DNA from: JAJEFO01 sp022819605
GTDB taxonomy: Bacteria > Pseudomonadota > Alphaproteobacteria > Rhodobacterales > Rhodobacteraceae
Reading direction: 5' to 3'
NCBI GenBank assembly: GCA_965221545.1
Contig: OZ244901.1
Span: 3,224,001 to 3,288,000 of the forward strand
DNA length: 64,000 nt
Both the position numbers and the translations under genes were made by a program. The notes below the pieces were generated by a model that was not told the DNA's origin, made no database searches, and worked only from the letters and a program-made list of their open reading frames with translations. Shown in pieces: positions 51,918 to 61,353 of this stretch; position 1 is the first letter of the stretch; every line of letters starts with the position of its first letter.

Positions 51918-53836
51918 ACGACAATGATCTCGACAAGCTGAAGGCGGCCATGCGCGCAGCAACTCCCGCACCGGACCACGCGAACAAGGCCGCCAATCTC
52001 GCGCTGGCGCGGAATAACTTTGATCGGGTCCAAGGATCGGCGATCGTGCCGCGTCAAACCCCTGACTGCCCGGAATCGGGTTTTGCCAGGGAGCTGAAGA
52101 AGATGCTGAATGTTCTTTCCAACCGCGCGGCGCTGGTCGCGACCACCGCGATCGTCGCCGTGGGTGCACTGACGTTTCTGCCCATAGGTGACGGGCTCGA
52201 ACCGCCGACACTGTCAGCCAGCCGCGAGGCCGTGGCGCCCGGAGCGGTGCTTGATCACCTTGCGGAGGTTCGCGCGACGGCCGAGCGGCGATCTTCCGCC
52301 GTCCGCAGATCTGCCGAGGAGCACTTTCGCGCGCAGTCGCCCGATGCCGCACCAGTGGGCAGCGAGAGCTTCTCCAACGCCGCGGACGGCATCCTGATCG
52401 AGCACCAGGACATCGAATCAACGTGGCTGCCGGCAGGAGGCGACACCGAGGAATTCGCCAATGCAGACGACAATCCGGTCAAGGTGACTGCGGAAAACCC
52501 GGTTTCGACCTTCTCGATCGACGTGGACACCGCGTCGTATTCGCTGGTGCGGTCGTCACTGATGAACGGCTACCTGCCGCCAGCCGAGGCCGTGCGCGTG
52601 GAAGAGATGATCAACTATTTCCCCTACGCACATCCCGCGCCGGACGGAACCGCGCCGTTCCGGCCCACGGTGTCTGTCGGCCCAACGCCGTGGAACGCAG
52701 GCACGGAGCTGGTGCAGATCGCGATCCAGGGCGCATTGCCTGAGGTCGAGGCCCGCCCGCCGATGAACCTCGTGTTCCTGATCGACACGTCCGGATCGAT
52801 GGACCATCCCAGCAAGCTGCCGCTTCTGAAGCGGTCCTTCCATCTGTTGCTGGAGCAGTTGCGACCCGAAGACGAGGTGGCCATAGTGACCTATGCGGGC
52901 AGTGCCGGGCAGGTTCTGGATCCGACCCCGGCGCGGGAACGGACCACCATCCACGCCGCGCTTGACAGGCTGGATGCGGGCGGGTTCACCGCCGGTCAGG
53001 CCGGGCTGCAGCAGGCCTACGCCACCGCACGTGGCATGACCGAGGATGGCGAGGTGACGCGCGTGATCCTCGCGACCGACGGCGACTTCAACGTAGGCCT
53101 TTCCGAACCCAAGAAATTGAAGGAGTTCATCGAGCGGCAGGCCGAGTCGGGTGCCTACCTGTCGGTTCTGGGCTTCGGGCGGGGCAATCTGGACGATGCC
53201 ACGATGCAGGCATTGGCGCAGAACGGCAACGGTACCGCGGCGTATATCGACACTCTCGCCGAAGCGCGGAAGGTGCTTGTGGACCAGCTGTCAGGCGCGC
53301 TTTTTCCGATTGCCGATGACGTGAAGATTCAAGTGGAGTTCAACCCCTCGCAGATCTTCGAATACCGGCTGATCGGATACGAGACCCGCGCACTGCGGCG
53401 CGAGGATTTCAACAACGACGCTGTAGATGCAGGCGAAATCGGCGCAGGTCATTCCGTCACGGCGATCTACGAGGTCACGCCCGTGGACTCGCCCGCACGG
53501 CTGACCGACCCGCTTCGTTACCAGGCAGATGAGGTCGCGAGCACCTCGGACGAACTGGGCTATCTGCGGCTGCGATACAAGGAGCCGGGAGTTGCGATCA
53601 GCCAGCTGATCGAGCAGCCGATCACCCCCGATCTGGCACCCTCGCCCGACGCCGGGTTTGCCGCCGCGATCGCTGGCTTCGGGCAGCTCCTGCGGGGCTC
53701 GGACTACCTGGGCGATTGGTCCTGGGACGATGCGATTGCGCTTGCCAATGCGAACCGGGGCGACGACCTCTACGGCTATCGCGCCGAGGCGGTGCAGTTG
53801 ATGCGGCTGGCGCGAAGCCTCGATCAGAAGCGCTGA
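51914..53836 (+). CDS. YfbK-type von Willebrand factor A domain protein with anti-sigma-like N-terminus
   Basis: A 640-residue protein. Residues 1-60 are a short cytoplasmic helical segment (NDNDLDKLKAAMRAATPAPD) like that of anti-sigma factors. One transmembrane helix follows at about 72-92 (ALVATTAIVAVGALTFLPIG), then a large periplasmic part: a vWF_A-associated domain (TFSIDVDTASYSLVRSSLMN), the vWA domain with MIDAS motif LVFLIDTSGSMDHPSKL (about residue 290) and the C-terminal DUF3520-like domain (YRLIGYETRALRREDFNNDA). It probably holds the ECF sigma factor at the membrane and releases it on a periplasmic signal or contact (inference). The zinc-binding HxxxCxxC of classical ZAS anti-sigmas is absent. 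Confidence 0.9.
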   Translation: MNDNDLDKLKAAMRAATPAPDHANKAANLALARNNFDRVQGSAIVPRQTPDCPESGFARELKKMLNVLSNRAALVATTAIVAVGALTFLPIGDGLEPPTLSASREAVAPGAVLDHLAEVRATAERRSSAVRRSAEEHFRAQSPDAAPVGSESFSNAADGILIEHQDIESTWLPAGGDTEEFANADDNPVKVTAENPVSTFSIDVDTASYSLVRSSLMNGYLPPAEAVRVEEMINYFPYAHPAPDGTAPFRPTVSVGPTPWNAGTELVQIAIQGALPEVEARPPMNLVFLIDTSGSMDHPSKLPLLKRSFHLLLEQLRPEDEVAIVTYAGSAGQVLDPTPARERTTIHAALDRLDAGGFTAGQAGLQQAYATARGMTEDGEVTRVILATDGDFNVGLSEPKKLKEFIERQAESGAYLSVLGFGRGNLDDATMQALAQNGNGTAAYIDTLAEARKVLVDQLSGALFPIADDVKIQVEFNPSQIFEYRLIGYETRALRREDFNNDAVDAGEIGAGHSVTAIYEVTPVDSPARLTDPLRYQADEVASTSDELGYLRLRYKEPGVAISQLIEQPITPDLAPSPDAGFAAAIAGFGQLLRGSDYLGDWSWDDAIALANANRGDDLYGYRAEAVQLMRLARSLDQKR

Positions 53837-54209
53837 CGGGACGGGCGCGGTCGGCGCGGGGCCGCGCTCAACCGCAGCGCAGCGATCATCCGTATCGCAA
53901 TGCGGCTCGCTGGATTCATCTTCCTCCTCCGCGCAGACAACCCTCGTCAGATCCGACTGCTGTGCCGCCAACGCTGCCGGGGGTCTTCTCCGGCAGCGTC
54001 AGCCGCCGCGCCAATCGTTCCTCCCGATCGAGAGGCGCCGGCTTCCTGCAGTCGCCCGGCAAGCCGACTCTGAGTTTCAAGAACCCCAACCCGATCAATC
54101 AGGCCAGCAGATGCGTCAAGCGAGCCGCGTGCAACGCGCAAACCATCTCGGATTGCCGGACATGTCCGGGCAGCACGCCAGTGAAGCGCAGCCCTCGATC
54201 GCCATGCAC
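53837..54209. other. Gap with a strong hairpin
   Basis: No gene is seen in this 370-base gap between two convergent units. A perfect 10-bp inverted repeat, acgctgccgg (53971-53980) with ccggcagcgt (53990-53999), loop 9 bases, may end transcripts from either side; no T tract adjoins it. Confidence 0.5.
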
Positions 54210-54842
54210 TCAATCGTCGTCAATGCCGTCCACGGCACCGGCCCCGAATCTCCGGGACGTCTCGGAAGCTGGCGCATGGACCCTGCGAGCGAATCCGCCA
54301 AGCCGGTCCCATGCTTGAGGATCGGGAAATGCACGGCCCGCACCGAAACGGGGTTCCGGCATTTCGCCACTGACCGCGACCAGCATGCCGTCGAGTTCCG
54401 GACCCGGATCATCTTGCAGCGCAAGCCCCGCCCCGTCGGTGAACGACGAACCACCAGACCAGCTCATCCGCAAACTGGCGCCGATCCTTGCGGCCGCCCA
54501 GCCCGCAAACGGCAAGAACAGGACCGGCGACGCCATCCGGCCGAACTCAATTGGGCACTGCGGCAACCGGCGTGCATGATCCGACAGGGCCGCGCCCGAC
54601 AGCAGCGGACAGAGCGCACCGCTGGGCGCAGACCAGATCTCTCCCGGATCCGGCGACCAGTCGTCGAGATTCGAGCCGTCGATCCGTTCCAGCAGGGATG
54701 CCAGTTGCGGGCAACCATCAACGCCGCGTCCCGCCAGCCATCGCATGGCCGACGCGGCTTCCTCCGCAATGCCCCAAGGGTATCCAGCGCCGCGTGCCGC
54801 TTTCCATGCGATGGTTTCGACCTCGTTCAGCGACCGGCTCAC
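54210..54842 (-). CDS. DUF3726 domain protein
   Basis: A 210-residue protein with the DUF3726 hallmark at its N-terminus: SRSLNEVETIAWKAARGAGY and PWGIAEEAASAMRWLAGRGV. No catalytic motif can be named; the rest is rich in Gly, Pro and acidic residues and is probably soluble. The GTG at 54842 overlaps the stop of the upstream gene by four bases (GTGA), which decides the start. It is the last gene of a leftward set: M19-like dipeptidase, unknown 559-residue protein, DUF3726. The function of DUF3726 is not known to me. Confidence 0.85.
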   Translation of the reverse strand: MSRSLNEVETIAWKAARGAGYPWGIAEEAASAMRWLAGRGVDGCPQLASLLERIDGSNLDDWSPDPGEIWSAPSGALCPLLSGAALSDHARRLPQCPIEFGRMASPVLFLPFAGWAAARIGASLRMSWSGGSSFTDGAGLALQDDPGPELDGMLVAVSGEMPEPRFGAGRAFPDPQAWDRLGGFARRVHAPASETSRRFGAGAVDGIDDD

Positions 54843-56518
54843 GCAACCACCTTCGGATAGATCCAGTCTTCGCAATTTCCGGCATCGAGCTCTCCGGGAT
54901 ATGGCGCGCCGGCGTACATCCGGATGCGCACCCAGCGGTCCGACTTCGGATCGAAATGCGTGGCGCCGAAGAAGCTCAGCTTGGCCCGCAACATGTCGAT
55001 CGGCAGCATCGATGCGCTTATCGTGTTGTCATTTATCTCGGCATATGGGGCGGTACGGCACACCTGCACGCGGCGAATGACATGACGATGCTCGGGATGC
55101 TTCAAGAGGAACGCAGCCACGTCTTCGCCGGGAGACCAGCGTTCAAGATCGGCATAGGCACGTGCCGCATCCCGGCCCGGGGAAAGCGGCTGCTCGAATT
55201 CCGCGATGTCTTCCTCGTGGCGCTCGCCGAGACGGGGCTCGAGCTTTTCTTCCGAGATGTACCATGCGCGTGCCGTTTCCTCGGGCGCCGTCCAATCAAT
55301 CTCCAGCGCCCAGCCATAATGCCCGCGAAGCAACCTGCATGTCTCCGCCAACGACATCGACCCGTCGATGCGGAAGCCTCCGTCATCCGGATCTGCCATC
55401 CCCTCGGAAAGTTCGTCAACGATTGTCCCGTACGGTTCGAGAATCAGCGAGGCCAGGCACTCCTGCCCTTCCTCGCTCAGGGCCGCTTCGGACCACTCGA
55501 CAAGACGGTCCCACGGACAGTTCTCGCCGGTCGGCCAGTCTTCGATCCGGGCCTTGATCAGCCTCAGGTCCAGTTGCAGCCTTTCCACCCTTGACCGCTG
55601 AACCGGGTGCCCGGAGCGCCATTCGCGAACCATGACCTCGCTGCGCTGCAGCCTGTCGAGAAACAGCGCCAGTTCCGCCTCGGTTGCCGTCGGGACCGAC
55701 CGAACGCGTCGGATCGCCTCTTCGCGTGCCGCAATCCAGTTGTTGAAGAGTGCTGCGTGATTGACGATGAAAGGTGCCATCCCCAGCCCCGTCGCATTGC
55801 CGATGCCAAGCTTCCTCGCCGTGTCGCGGTCCAGCGGCACCGCCTGCTTGCCGCCTCGGCAACGCGCCACGTGTTCGACAAGATCGAGCACGAAGGCCCG
55901 GATAAGGTAGACAATCAGCATCTCCGCCTGGAAGGGCGCAGCAAACTCGGGCCGCTCCCGGACGCACGCGTAATCCACGGCCCCGAACTTGCCTGAACCA
56001 TATACCGCAGTGGTTCGCATCAGGTATCCGACGGCATCCAGTTGCGCGGCGTCTGGCTGCATTCCCGCTGCAAGCGCTGCCGCCACGTGCTCCCAAAGCC
56101 GCGACGATCGGTTGGCCCGCGACACGACCAGTTCGCGCTCGCTGTACCGGCCAGCCTCCTGAAGGGGCACGTTGGCTTCAAGGCGCTCGACGTCCGTTTC
56201 GTCCGGCACACCGTCAAGAAGCGCGAAGGTCGCGTCCCAGGCTTCCGCGATGACCCGGTCCGATCGCATCTCGTCAGGCAGGTCATGGCTGAATGCCACC
56301 AGGGAATAGGTGCGCTGCGGGCAATCCACCCTGTAGATCGCGCGGCCGATGCCCTTTTCGTCCATGTCGAACGCGGTGCGCGAGAATTTCCAGCTCTCGC
56401 AGGCCATGCGGCGCGTCAGGATCCGCATGAAGCTCAATCGGCTTTGGTGCATGGAGCCGAGGCGCGCCAGCCTCATGACTCGGGACGGATCGCGAAACGA
56501 TGCCTGTCGGCCGCTCAT
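54839..56518 (-). CDS. Large conserved-looking protein of unknown function in a DUF3726/dipeptidase cassette
   Basis: A 559-residue protein that I do not recognise. It begins SGRQASFRDPSRVMRLARLG and reads like a soluble helical protein: many Arg/Glu pairs, few hydrophobic runs, one His-rich tail segment and a C-terminal part with SDRWVRIRMYAGAPYPGELD. Two segments look like conserved cores: RKLGIGNATGLGMAPFIVNH (about residues 240-260) and the tail CRTAPYAEINDNTISASMLP. No P-loop, Rossmann, PLP or metal motif is visible. The ATG 56518 is three bases after the dipeptidase stop, so the three genes are coupled. The gene is certain, its function unknown. Confidence 0.8.
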   Translation of the reverse strand: MSGRQASFRDPSRVMRLARLGSMHQSRLSFMRILTRRMACESWKFSRTAFDMDEKGIGRAIYRVDCPQRTYSLVAFSHDLPDEMRSDRVIAEAWDATFALLDGVPDETDVERLEANVPLQEAGRYSERELVVSRANRSSRLWEHVAAALAAGMQPDAAQLDAVGYLMRTTAVYGSGKFGAVDYACVRERPEFAAPFQAEMLIVYLIRAFVLDLVEHVARCRGGKQAVPLDRDTARKLGIGNATGLGMAPFIVNHAALFNNWIAAREEAIRRVRSVPTATEAELALFLDRLQRSEVMVREWRSGHPVQRSRVERLQLDLRLIKARIEDWPTGENCPWDRLVEWSEAALSEEGQECLASLILEPYGTIVDELSEGMADPDDGGFRIDGSMSLAETCRLLRGHYGWALEIDWTAPEETARAWYISEEKLEPRLGERHEEDIAEFEQPLSPGRDAARAYADLERWSPGEDVAAFLLKHPEHRHVIRRVQVCRTAPYAEINDNTISASMLPIDMLRAKLSFFGATHFDPKSDRWVRIRMYAGAPYPGELDAGNCEDWIYPKVVA

Positions 56519-56520
56519 GG

Positions 56521-57495
56521 TCACATCGGCCCGAAATTCTCGGCAAAGAACCTGTACCAGTTCCCGCCCATGATGGCCTTGATCTCGGAATCGTTCATGC
56601 CGACCGACCGCAATCCCTTTTCGACATTCGCGAAGCCCCGATTGTCCTGGAACCAGTCCGGCATAGGAGGGAATCCGGGCGCAGCAGCCGATCCCTCCCC
56701 ATAGTCGATCTCTTTCGTCCAGCGCCCCGTGCGCATCCATTCAACCACGCTGTCCGGCTGATCCTGACAGAGATCAGAGCCAATGCCGAAATGTTCCGTG
56801 CCAAATGCGTCAGCGGTGCGTGCAATCATCTCGCAGAAGCTCTCGATGGTGCACTTGGACTTGTCCTTGAGGTGATGCGGGTAGAGTGAGAACCCCAGCA
56901 TGCCACCGGCTTCGGTGACGGCACGGATCACTTCGGCCTTCTTGTTGCGCAACGCCGGTGCCCACTCGTGAGGATTTGCGTGCGTGACCGCGATCGGACG
57001 CTCCGAAATCTCTGCAGCCTCGATCGTCGAGCGATCCGCGGAATGGCTCATGTCCACCACCAGGCCGACACGGTTCATTTCCCGGATGACCTGTCGGCCC
57101 ATGCGCGTGATGCCGCAGTCTTCCGCCTCGTAGCAACCTGTCGCCAGCAGCGACTGGTTGTTGTAGCTCAACTGCATGAAGCGCACGCCAAGTGCGTGGA
57201 ATATCTCGACAAGACCGATGTCGTCGCCGATGGGGCTCGGATTCTGGAATCCGAAGAAGATGGCCGTGCGGCCAGTCTCCCTGGCGCGCTTGACATCATC
57301 CGCCGTCAACCCTTTCGTGATCAGGTCCGGATAGGTTTCGAACCACCGGTTCCAGCGTTCGAGGTTCAGCACCGCCTCGCGAAAGGTTTCATGGTAAGCA
57401 ATGGTCACGTGAACGGCGTCGACCCCACCTTCGCGCATCTGCCGGAAGATCTTTTCTGACCAGTTTGCGTATTGCAGTCCGTCTATCCGCACCAA
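56521..57495 (-). CDS. M19 membrane dipeptidase family protein with altered N-terminal metal site
   Basis: A 324-residue amidohydrolase-fold protein of the renal/membrane dipeptidase (M19) family. It shows the Zn histidines in VVDMSHSADRSTIEAAE and PIAVTHANPHEWAPALRN and the aspartate in FGIGSDLCQDQPDSVVEWM, as in the family. The N-terminal HxD ligand pair (GHND in classical enzymes) is missing: the protein begins VRIDGLQYANWSEKIF. This makes a one-metal or otherwise altered enzyme possible. No signal peptide, so it is cytoplasmic. The start is TTG 57495 or GTG 57492; no ATG is available. First gene of the leftward cassette with the 559-residue protein and DUF3726. Confidence 0.87.
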   Translation of the reverse strand: MVRIDGLQYANWSEKIFRQMREGGVDAVHVTIAYHETFREAVLNLERWNRWFETYPDLITKGLTADDVKRARETGRTAIFFGFQNPSPIGDDIGLVEIFHALGVRFMQLSYNNQSLLATGCYEAEDCGITRMGRQVIREMNRVGLVVDMSHSADRSTIEAAEISERPIAVTHANPHEWAPALRNKKAEVIRAVTEAGGMLGFSLYPHHLKDKSKCTIESFCEMIARTADAFGTEHFGIGSDLCQDQPDSVVEWMRTGRWTKEIDYGEGSAAAPGFPPMPDWFQDNRGFANVEKGLRSVGMNDSEIKAIMGGNWYRFFAENFGPM

Positions 57496-57973
57496 ACGCC
57501 CGCCCCCACTCTGCCCCCGAGTTCAACCGGCTACTATCGTGCAGACCCGAACACCCATCATCTCGACCGTCAAGCCTTCCTCGATGCCGATTTCTGGAAT
57601 TGGCCAAATGCCGGCTGCGTCGGCGTCCCGATGGTTTCACTTCCTGAATGCAGGAGAGGTGAGCCTGAACCGCAGCAGTTCTGTCGATGCCAGATTGACG
57701 GCACCGCTGCATCTTGCAGCTGCCGGTGGTCGTGATGCATCAATAGCCTACGACCAGCTCAACGCAGAAGCCGACCCTCTTGCGGACCTGACTCCAATCA
57801 CTCCAATTTGTCGCAGCCCCTGGGGAACGCGCCCTTGTGCAAGCCGTACATCGGCAACGTCACGCGCCCCGGTTCATTGCGTGGATGTCACGCATGTCAC
57901 CAAGGCACATGACGGAGCGTGCGCTCGGCCCAGCACACAGGCCTTCTGCCCGCCGTGCACAGTCCCGCTGCGG
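57496..57973. other. Intergenic region, no gene recognised
   Basis: About 480 bases between the dipeptidase start and the end of the symporter gene. Open frames on both strands, including one of 190 codons on the plus strand, lack recognisable domains and ribosome binding sites. It probably holds the promoter of the dipeptidase cassette near 57500-57600. Confidence 0.45.
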
Positions 57974-59368
57974 TCAGGCCTTCTTGAGCGGACTCGCCAG
58001 CGGCATTCCCTCGTCCTCGAAGTAACGGCGCGTCACCTTGAACACCATTGGCGCCAGCAGAATCAGGCCGATCAGGTTGGGAATCGCCATCAGCCCGTTC
58101 AACGTGTCTGAAAGGTTCCACACAAGATCAACCTTGACGTTCGCAAACGAAAGCGCCGCCAGGATCCAGAGCACTCGGTAGACGAGAAGGCTCCTCTCGC
58201 TGAACAGGTACTGCCAGCAACGCTCCCCGTAATACGACCAGCCGAGAATCGTCGTGAACGCAAACACCGCAAGCGCAACCGTCACGATATACTGGCCGCC
58301 GGCAATCGACGTCTCGTAGCTGGTCGAGGTGAGAACCGCACCGGTCAGCCCGCCGCCATCGGCGCCGGTCAAGGTCCATGCGCCCGAGGTCAGGATGACC
58401 AGGGCCGTCATCGTGCAGACAATGATGGTATCGATGAAGGTTCCGAGCATCGCGATGACACCCTGCCTGACGGGGCTGTTCGTCTGTGCCGCCGCATGGG
58501 CAATGGCTGCCGAGCCCAGCCCTGACTCGTTGGAGAACACGCCCCGGGCCACGCCGAAGCGGATTGCCGCCGCCACGGCAGCGCCAGCAAACCCGCCGGT
58601 CGCGGCCGCTGGCGTGAATGCATGGGTGAAGATCATCCCGATGGCCGAAGGCACTTCCGTGATGTTGATGACGATGATCAGGAGCGCCGCCCCGACATAG
58701 AGCACGATCATCGCCGGAACGAGCTTGCCCGCCACTTCGCCGATCCGGCTGATCCCGCCGATGATGACAAATCCGGCCAGCGCAGCGACGACTATTCCCG
58801 TAATCCATGTCGGCACATTGAAGCTGCCGCCGAGGGCGGCGGCCATGGAGTTGACCTGAACCGCATTTCCGATGCCGAATGCAGCTATTGCCCCGAAGAC
58901 CGCAAAGGCGATGCCAAGCCACTTGCCGAGTTCAGGGGCAAATTCGCCGACGCCGTTGCGCAGATAGTACATGGGCCCGCCGACATACTTGCCGGTCGCG
59001 TCCACTTCACGGTAGGTCACGGCGCAGACTGCCTCTGCATATTTTGTCGCCATGCCAAAGAGCGCAATCAGCCACATGTAGAAGATCGCTCCCGGACCGC
59101 CCAGCGCGATCGCTGTTGCCACTCCTGCAATGTTCCCGGTGCCGACGGTCGCCGACAACGCCGTCATCAGCGCGTTGAACGGCTTGACCTCGCCTTGGCC
59201 GACGGTCTCCTTGTCAAACAGGAGGCGAAACCCGTAGCCGACCCTGCGCCAGGGCATGAAGACAAGGCCCAGCGTCAGCAGAACGCCGGTCACGCCGAGT
59301 ATGCCGAGCATGGGCGGTCCCCACGCAAACGCATTGATCGAGTCAATAATGGAATTCAACCGGTCCAT
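57974..59368 (-). CDS. Sodium:alanine/glycine symporter (AGCS family)
   Basis: A 464-residue membrane protein with about 11 helices. AGCS signatures are the segment FNALMTALSATVGTGNIAGV, with the Na+-site T-V-G-T-G-N-I-A-G core, GKYVGGPMYYLRNGVG and FGVARGVFSNESGLGSAAIA. Members import alanine, glycine or related neutral amino acids with Na+. The ATG at 59368 follows a near-perfect ribosome binding site (ggagg), which decides it over 59383. It may supply an amino acid to the catabolic region next to it, but it could also be independent. Confidence 0.94.
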   Translation of the reverse strand: MDRLNSIIDSINAFAWGPPMLGILGVTGVLLTLGLVFMPWRRVGYGFRLLFDKETVGQGEVKPFNALMTALSATVGTGNIAGVATAIALGGPGAIFYMWLIALFGMATKYAEAVCAVTYREVDATGKYVGGPMYYLRNGVGEFAPELGKWLGIAFAVFGAIAAFGIGNAVQVNSMAAALGGSFNVPTWITGIVVAALAGFVIIGGISRIGEVAGKLVPAMIVLYVGAALLIIVINITEVPSAIGMIFTHAFTPAAATGGFAGAAVAAAIRFGVARGVFSNESGLGSAAIAHAAAQTNSPVRQGVIAMLGTFIDTIIVCTMTALVILTSGAWTLTGADGGGLTGAVLTSTSYETSIAGGQYIVTVALAVFAFTTILGWSYYGERCWQYLFSERSLLVYRVLWILAALSFANVKVDLVWNLSDTLNGLMAIPNLIGLILLAPMVFKVTRRYFEDEGMPLASPLKKA

Positions 59369-59846
59369 CGTACCCTCCTCCATTTCCTGAATGCCTTGCC
59401 GGCCGTTGCCGTGCGGGCTCGCCGATTTTGGCAGAACCCTGCAGGATTGTCCGTTCCTTGCCCGTGCGCTTTCGCGCCAATTGCATGCCTTTTTCGTGGC
59501 TTTCAGGCGAATTCGGCGCCGTCCTCGCCCCCGATGCCCGAATCGGCCGCCGACAGCCCGGGCCTGATTCGGCCCGTCCGGAACGGGGGAAACCTGCGAT
59601 GAACGATGCCGACGACCTGCGCCAGACGAGGTGAAGGGCGCCAGGGCAGTGGCTCAAGAGAAAACAGCGCGATCGGACCCATTCGATGCGCGTGACGCGG
59701 CTGATCCAGAAATGGGTGCCGCATCTGCGCTTCGACGAGGATCGGCTGGCCGGAGTGCAGAGCGAACTGTGTCGGATTGTCCCGGAATGCGCCACTTCAT
59801 GGATCGGCATTGTCGCTGCAGCGCCTCGCCCGTCCGCATGGCAAGC
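59369..59846. other. Intergenic region, no gene recognised
   Basis: About 480 bases between the symporter start and the ygfZ end. A plus-strand frame around 59686 (MRVTRLIQKWVPHLRFDEDR) looks briefly protein-like but runs into the ygfZ end without any known domain. I find no RNA gene or repeat here. Confidence 0.4.
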
Positions 59847-60590
59847 TCACCCGTCCTCGCGAAGCCTTATGGCTGCATCTCCGGCCGTCATGCCGTCATC
59901 GACCCTGTCCAGGCGCAGGTAAGCCAGCCCCAGACCGCCGCTCTGCGAATGGAGCGCTCCCACAGCCTGCCCCTTGCCGTTCAGGATCTTGGTACCGACC
60001 GGCGCTTCGCCAGCGACCTGAACCCGTCTCAGCCCCTTTCGCAGCTTCGCCTTGTGCTTCATCCGTGCAGTGACCTCCTGGCCCACGTAGCAGCCCTTCT
60101 TGAAGTCGATGCCGTTCAGCCGCTCGAAGCGCGCTTCAAGCGGATAGGTTTCATTTGGGAGCAACTCGATGCCGCTCTCCGGCACTCCGGCAGCGACGCG
60201 AATGGCGTCCCAATCGGCCGCTTCGCCCCCTCGTCCGTCATAGGCGCGCCAGCCCAGTCCGGGATCTCGCGGATCGGGAAACGCGCCAGCCGGTGCCTCG
60301 CCAAGGCCTCGCGCGACGCTGATGTCCGTTTCCTCGATCGTCACGTCTGCCCGCAGCCTGTACATTTGGAGGCGCTGCATCAATGCCGTCGCAAGCCCGT
60401 CTGCCACATCCAGGAGAATCGTGTCGCCTTCGGAAACAAGGAAGAAGTCCGCGAGATACTTGCCCTGCGGCGTGAGAAGCGCCGTCCAGACAAGCCCGTC
60501 CTTCAGGCGTGCCACGTCATTGGTGACCAGGTTCTGGAGATAATCTTCCCGGTCGGCACCGGAAATCCGAAGGACCTTGCGTCCGCTCAT
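59847..60590 (-). CDS. ygfZ: YgfZ/GcvT-like folate-binding Fe-S maintenance protein
   Basis: YgfZ is a tetrahydrofolate-dependent protein that supports certain Fe-S enzymes such as MiaB. The 247-residue protein begins GRKVLRISGADREDYLQNLV, has FTALLTPQGKYLADF-type sequence (here WTALLTPQGKYLADFFLV) and the diagnostic motif DFKKGCYVGQEVTARMKHKA with the conserved cysteine. The ATG at 60590 has a perfect ribosome binding site (aggagg). The longer frame to 61082 overlaps the divergent glycosyltransferase gene and is rejected. Confidence 0.95.
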   Translation of the reverse strand: MSGRKVLRISGADREDYLQNLVTNDVARLKDGLVWTALLTPQGKYLADFFLVSEGDTILLDVADGLATALMQRLQMYRLRADVTIEETDISVARGLGEAPAGAFPDPRDPGLGWRAYDGRGGEAADWDAIRVAAGVPESGIELLPNETYPLEARFERLNGIDFKKGCYVGQEVTARMKHKAKLRKGLRRVQVAGEAPVGTKILNGKGQAVGALHSQSGGLGLAYLRLDRVDDGMTAGDAAIRLREDG

Positions 60591-60647
60591 GCTGGCCTCC
60601 TGCGGGTTTCCGGGCCAATATAGGGTCTTGCCAGCCAGATTGCAGCC

Positions 60648-61346
60648 ATGCCCGCACCCATTGCCGTCATCATCCCGTCGCTCAACGCAGCCCATGCACT
60701 GCCGGCCACGGCCGAAGCGCTTCTCGGAGGCCTGACGGACGGGCTGGTCGCCGAACTCATCCTTTCCGACGGCGGTTCGAAAGACGGCATCGCCGACGTC
60801 GCAAGAGAACTTGGAGCGACACTGGTGACCGGCCCCAAGGGACGCGGAGGGCAGATTGCACGAGGGGTTGCTGCTGCACGGGCTCCGTGGGTGCTGATCC
60901 TTCACGCCGACACGCATCTCTCGCATGGCTGGGCTCAGGCCGCGTACAGTCACATGGAGAATCATCCGGACAAGGCCGGCTGGTTCCATCTCAGGTTTCG
61001 GGCGAGCGGCTTCGTGCCGCGACTGATCGCGGAAGGCGCGAATCTTCGTGCACGCTTCCTTGGCCTGCCCTATGGCGACCAAGGGCTCCTGATCGCACAG
61101 GCAACGTTGGAGGAAGTCGGAGGAGTGCCAGAGATTCCGTTGATGGAAGACGTGGCCCTCGCCCGTCGCCTCAAGGGCCGCCTTCGCCCGCTCGGCGCGA
61201 TCGCGCTTACGTCGGCCGAGCGCTACGAGGCCGAAGGATGGCTGCGGCGAAGCATCAGCAATCTCGGTACGCTACTGCGTTATTTCCTTGGCACATCTCC
61301 GGAAGAACTCGTCACCCGCTACGAAAGGCAAAACGAGCACCAGTGA
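60648..61346 (+). CDS. Family 2 glycosyltransferase (TIGR04283-like)
   Basis: A 232-residue GT-A fold enzyme: PIAVIIPSLNAAHALPATAE, ELILSDGGSKDGIADVAREL, TGPKGRGGQIARGVAAARAP, and the DXD-like LILHADTHLSHGW. This is the TIGR04283 group, found near arsenosugar or membrane-lipid genes and often of unknown acceptor. It ends eight bases before the convergent glmM stop. No partner genes (for example a radical SAM/SAM protein) adjoin it. Confidence 0.9.
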   Translation: MPAPIAVIIPSLNAAHALPATAEALLGGLTDGLVAELILSDGGSKDGIADVARELGATLVTGPKGRGGQIARGVAAARAPWVLILHADTHLSHGWAQAAYSHMENHPDKAGWFHLRFRASGFVPRLIAEGANLRARFLGLPYGDQGLLIAQATLEEVGGVPEIPLMEDVALARRLKGRLRPLGAIALTSAERYEAEGWLRRSISNLGTLLRYFLGTSPEELVTRYERQNEHQ

Positions 61347-61353
61347 GACCGGG

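Noticed and set aside
57539..58111. A 190-codon plus-strand frame between the dipeptidase and symporter genes
   Set aside because: It runs into the 3' end of the symporter gene on the opposite strand, has no domain and no ribosome binding site.
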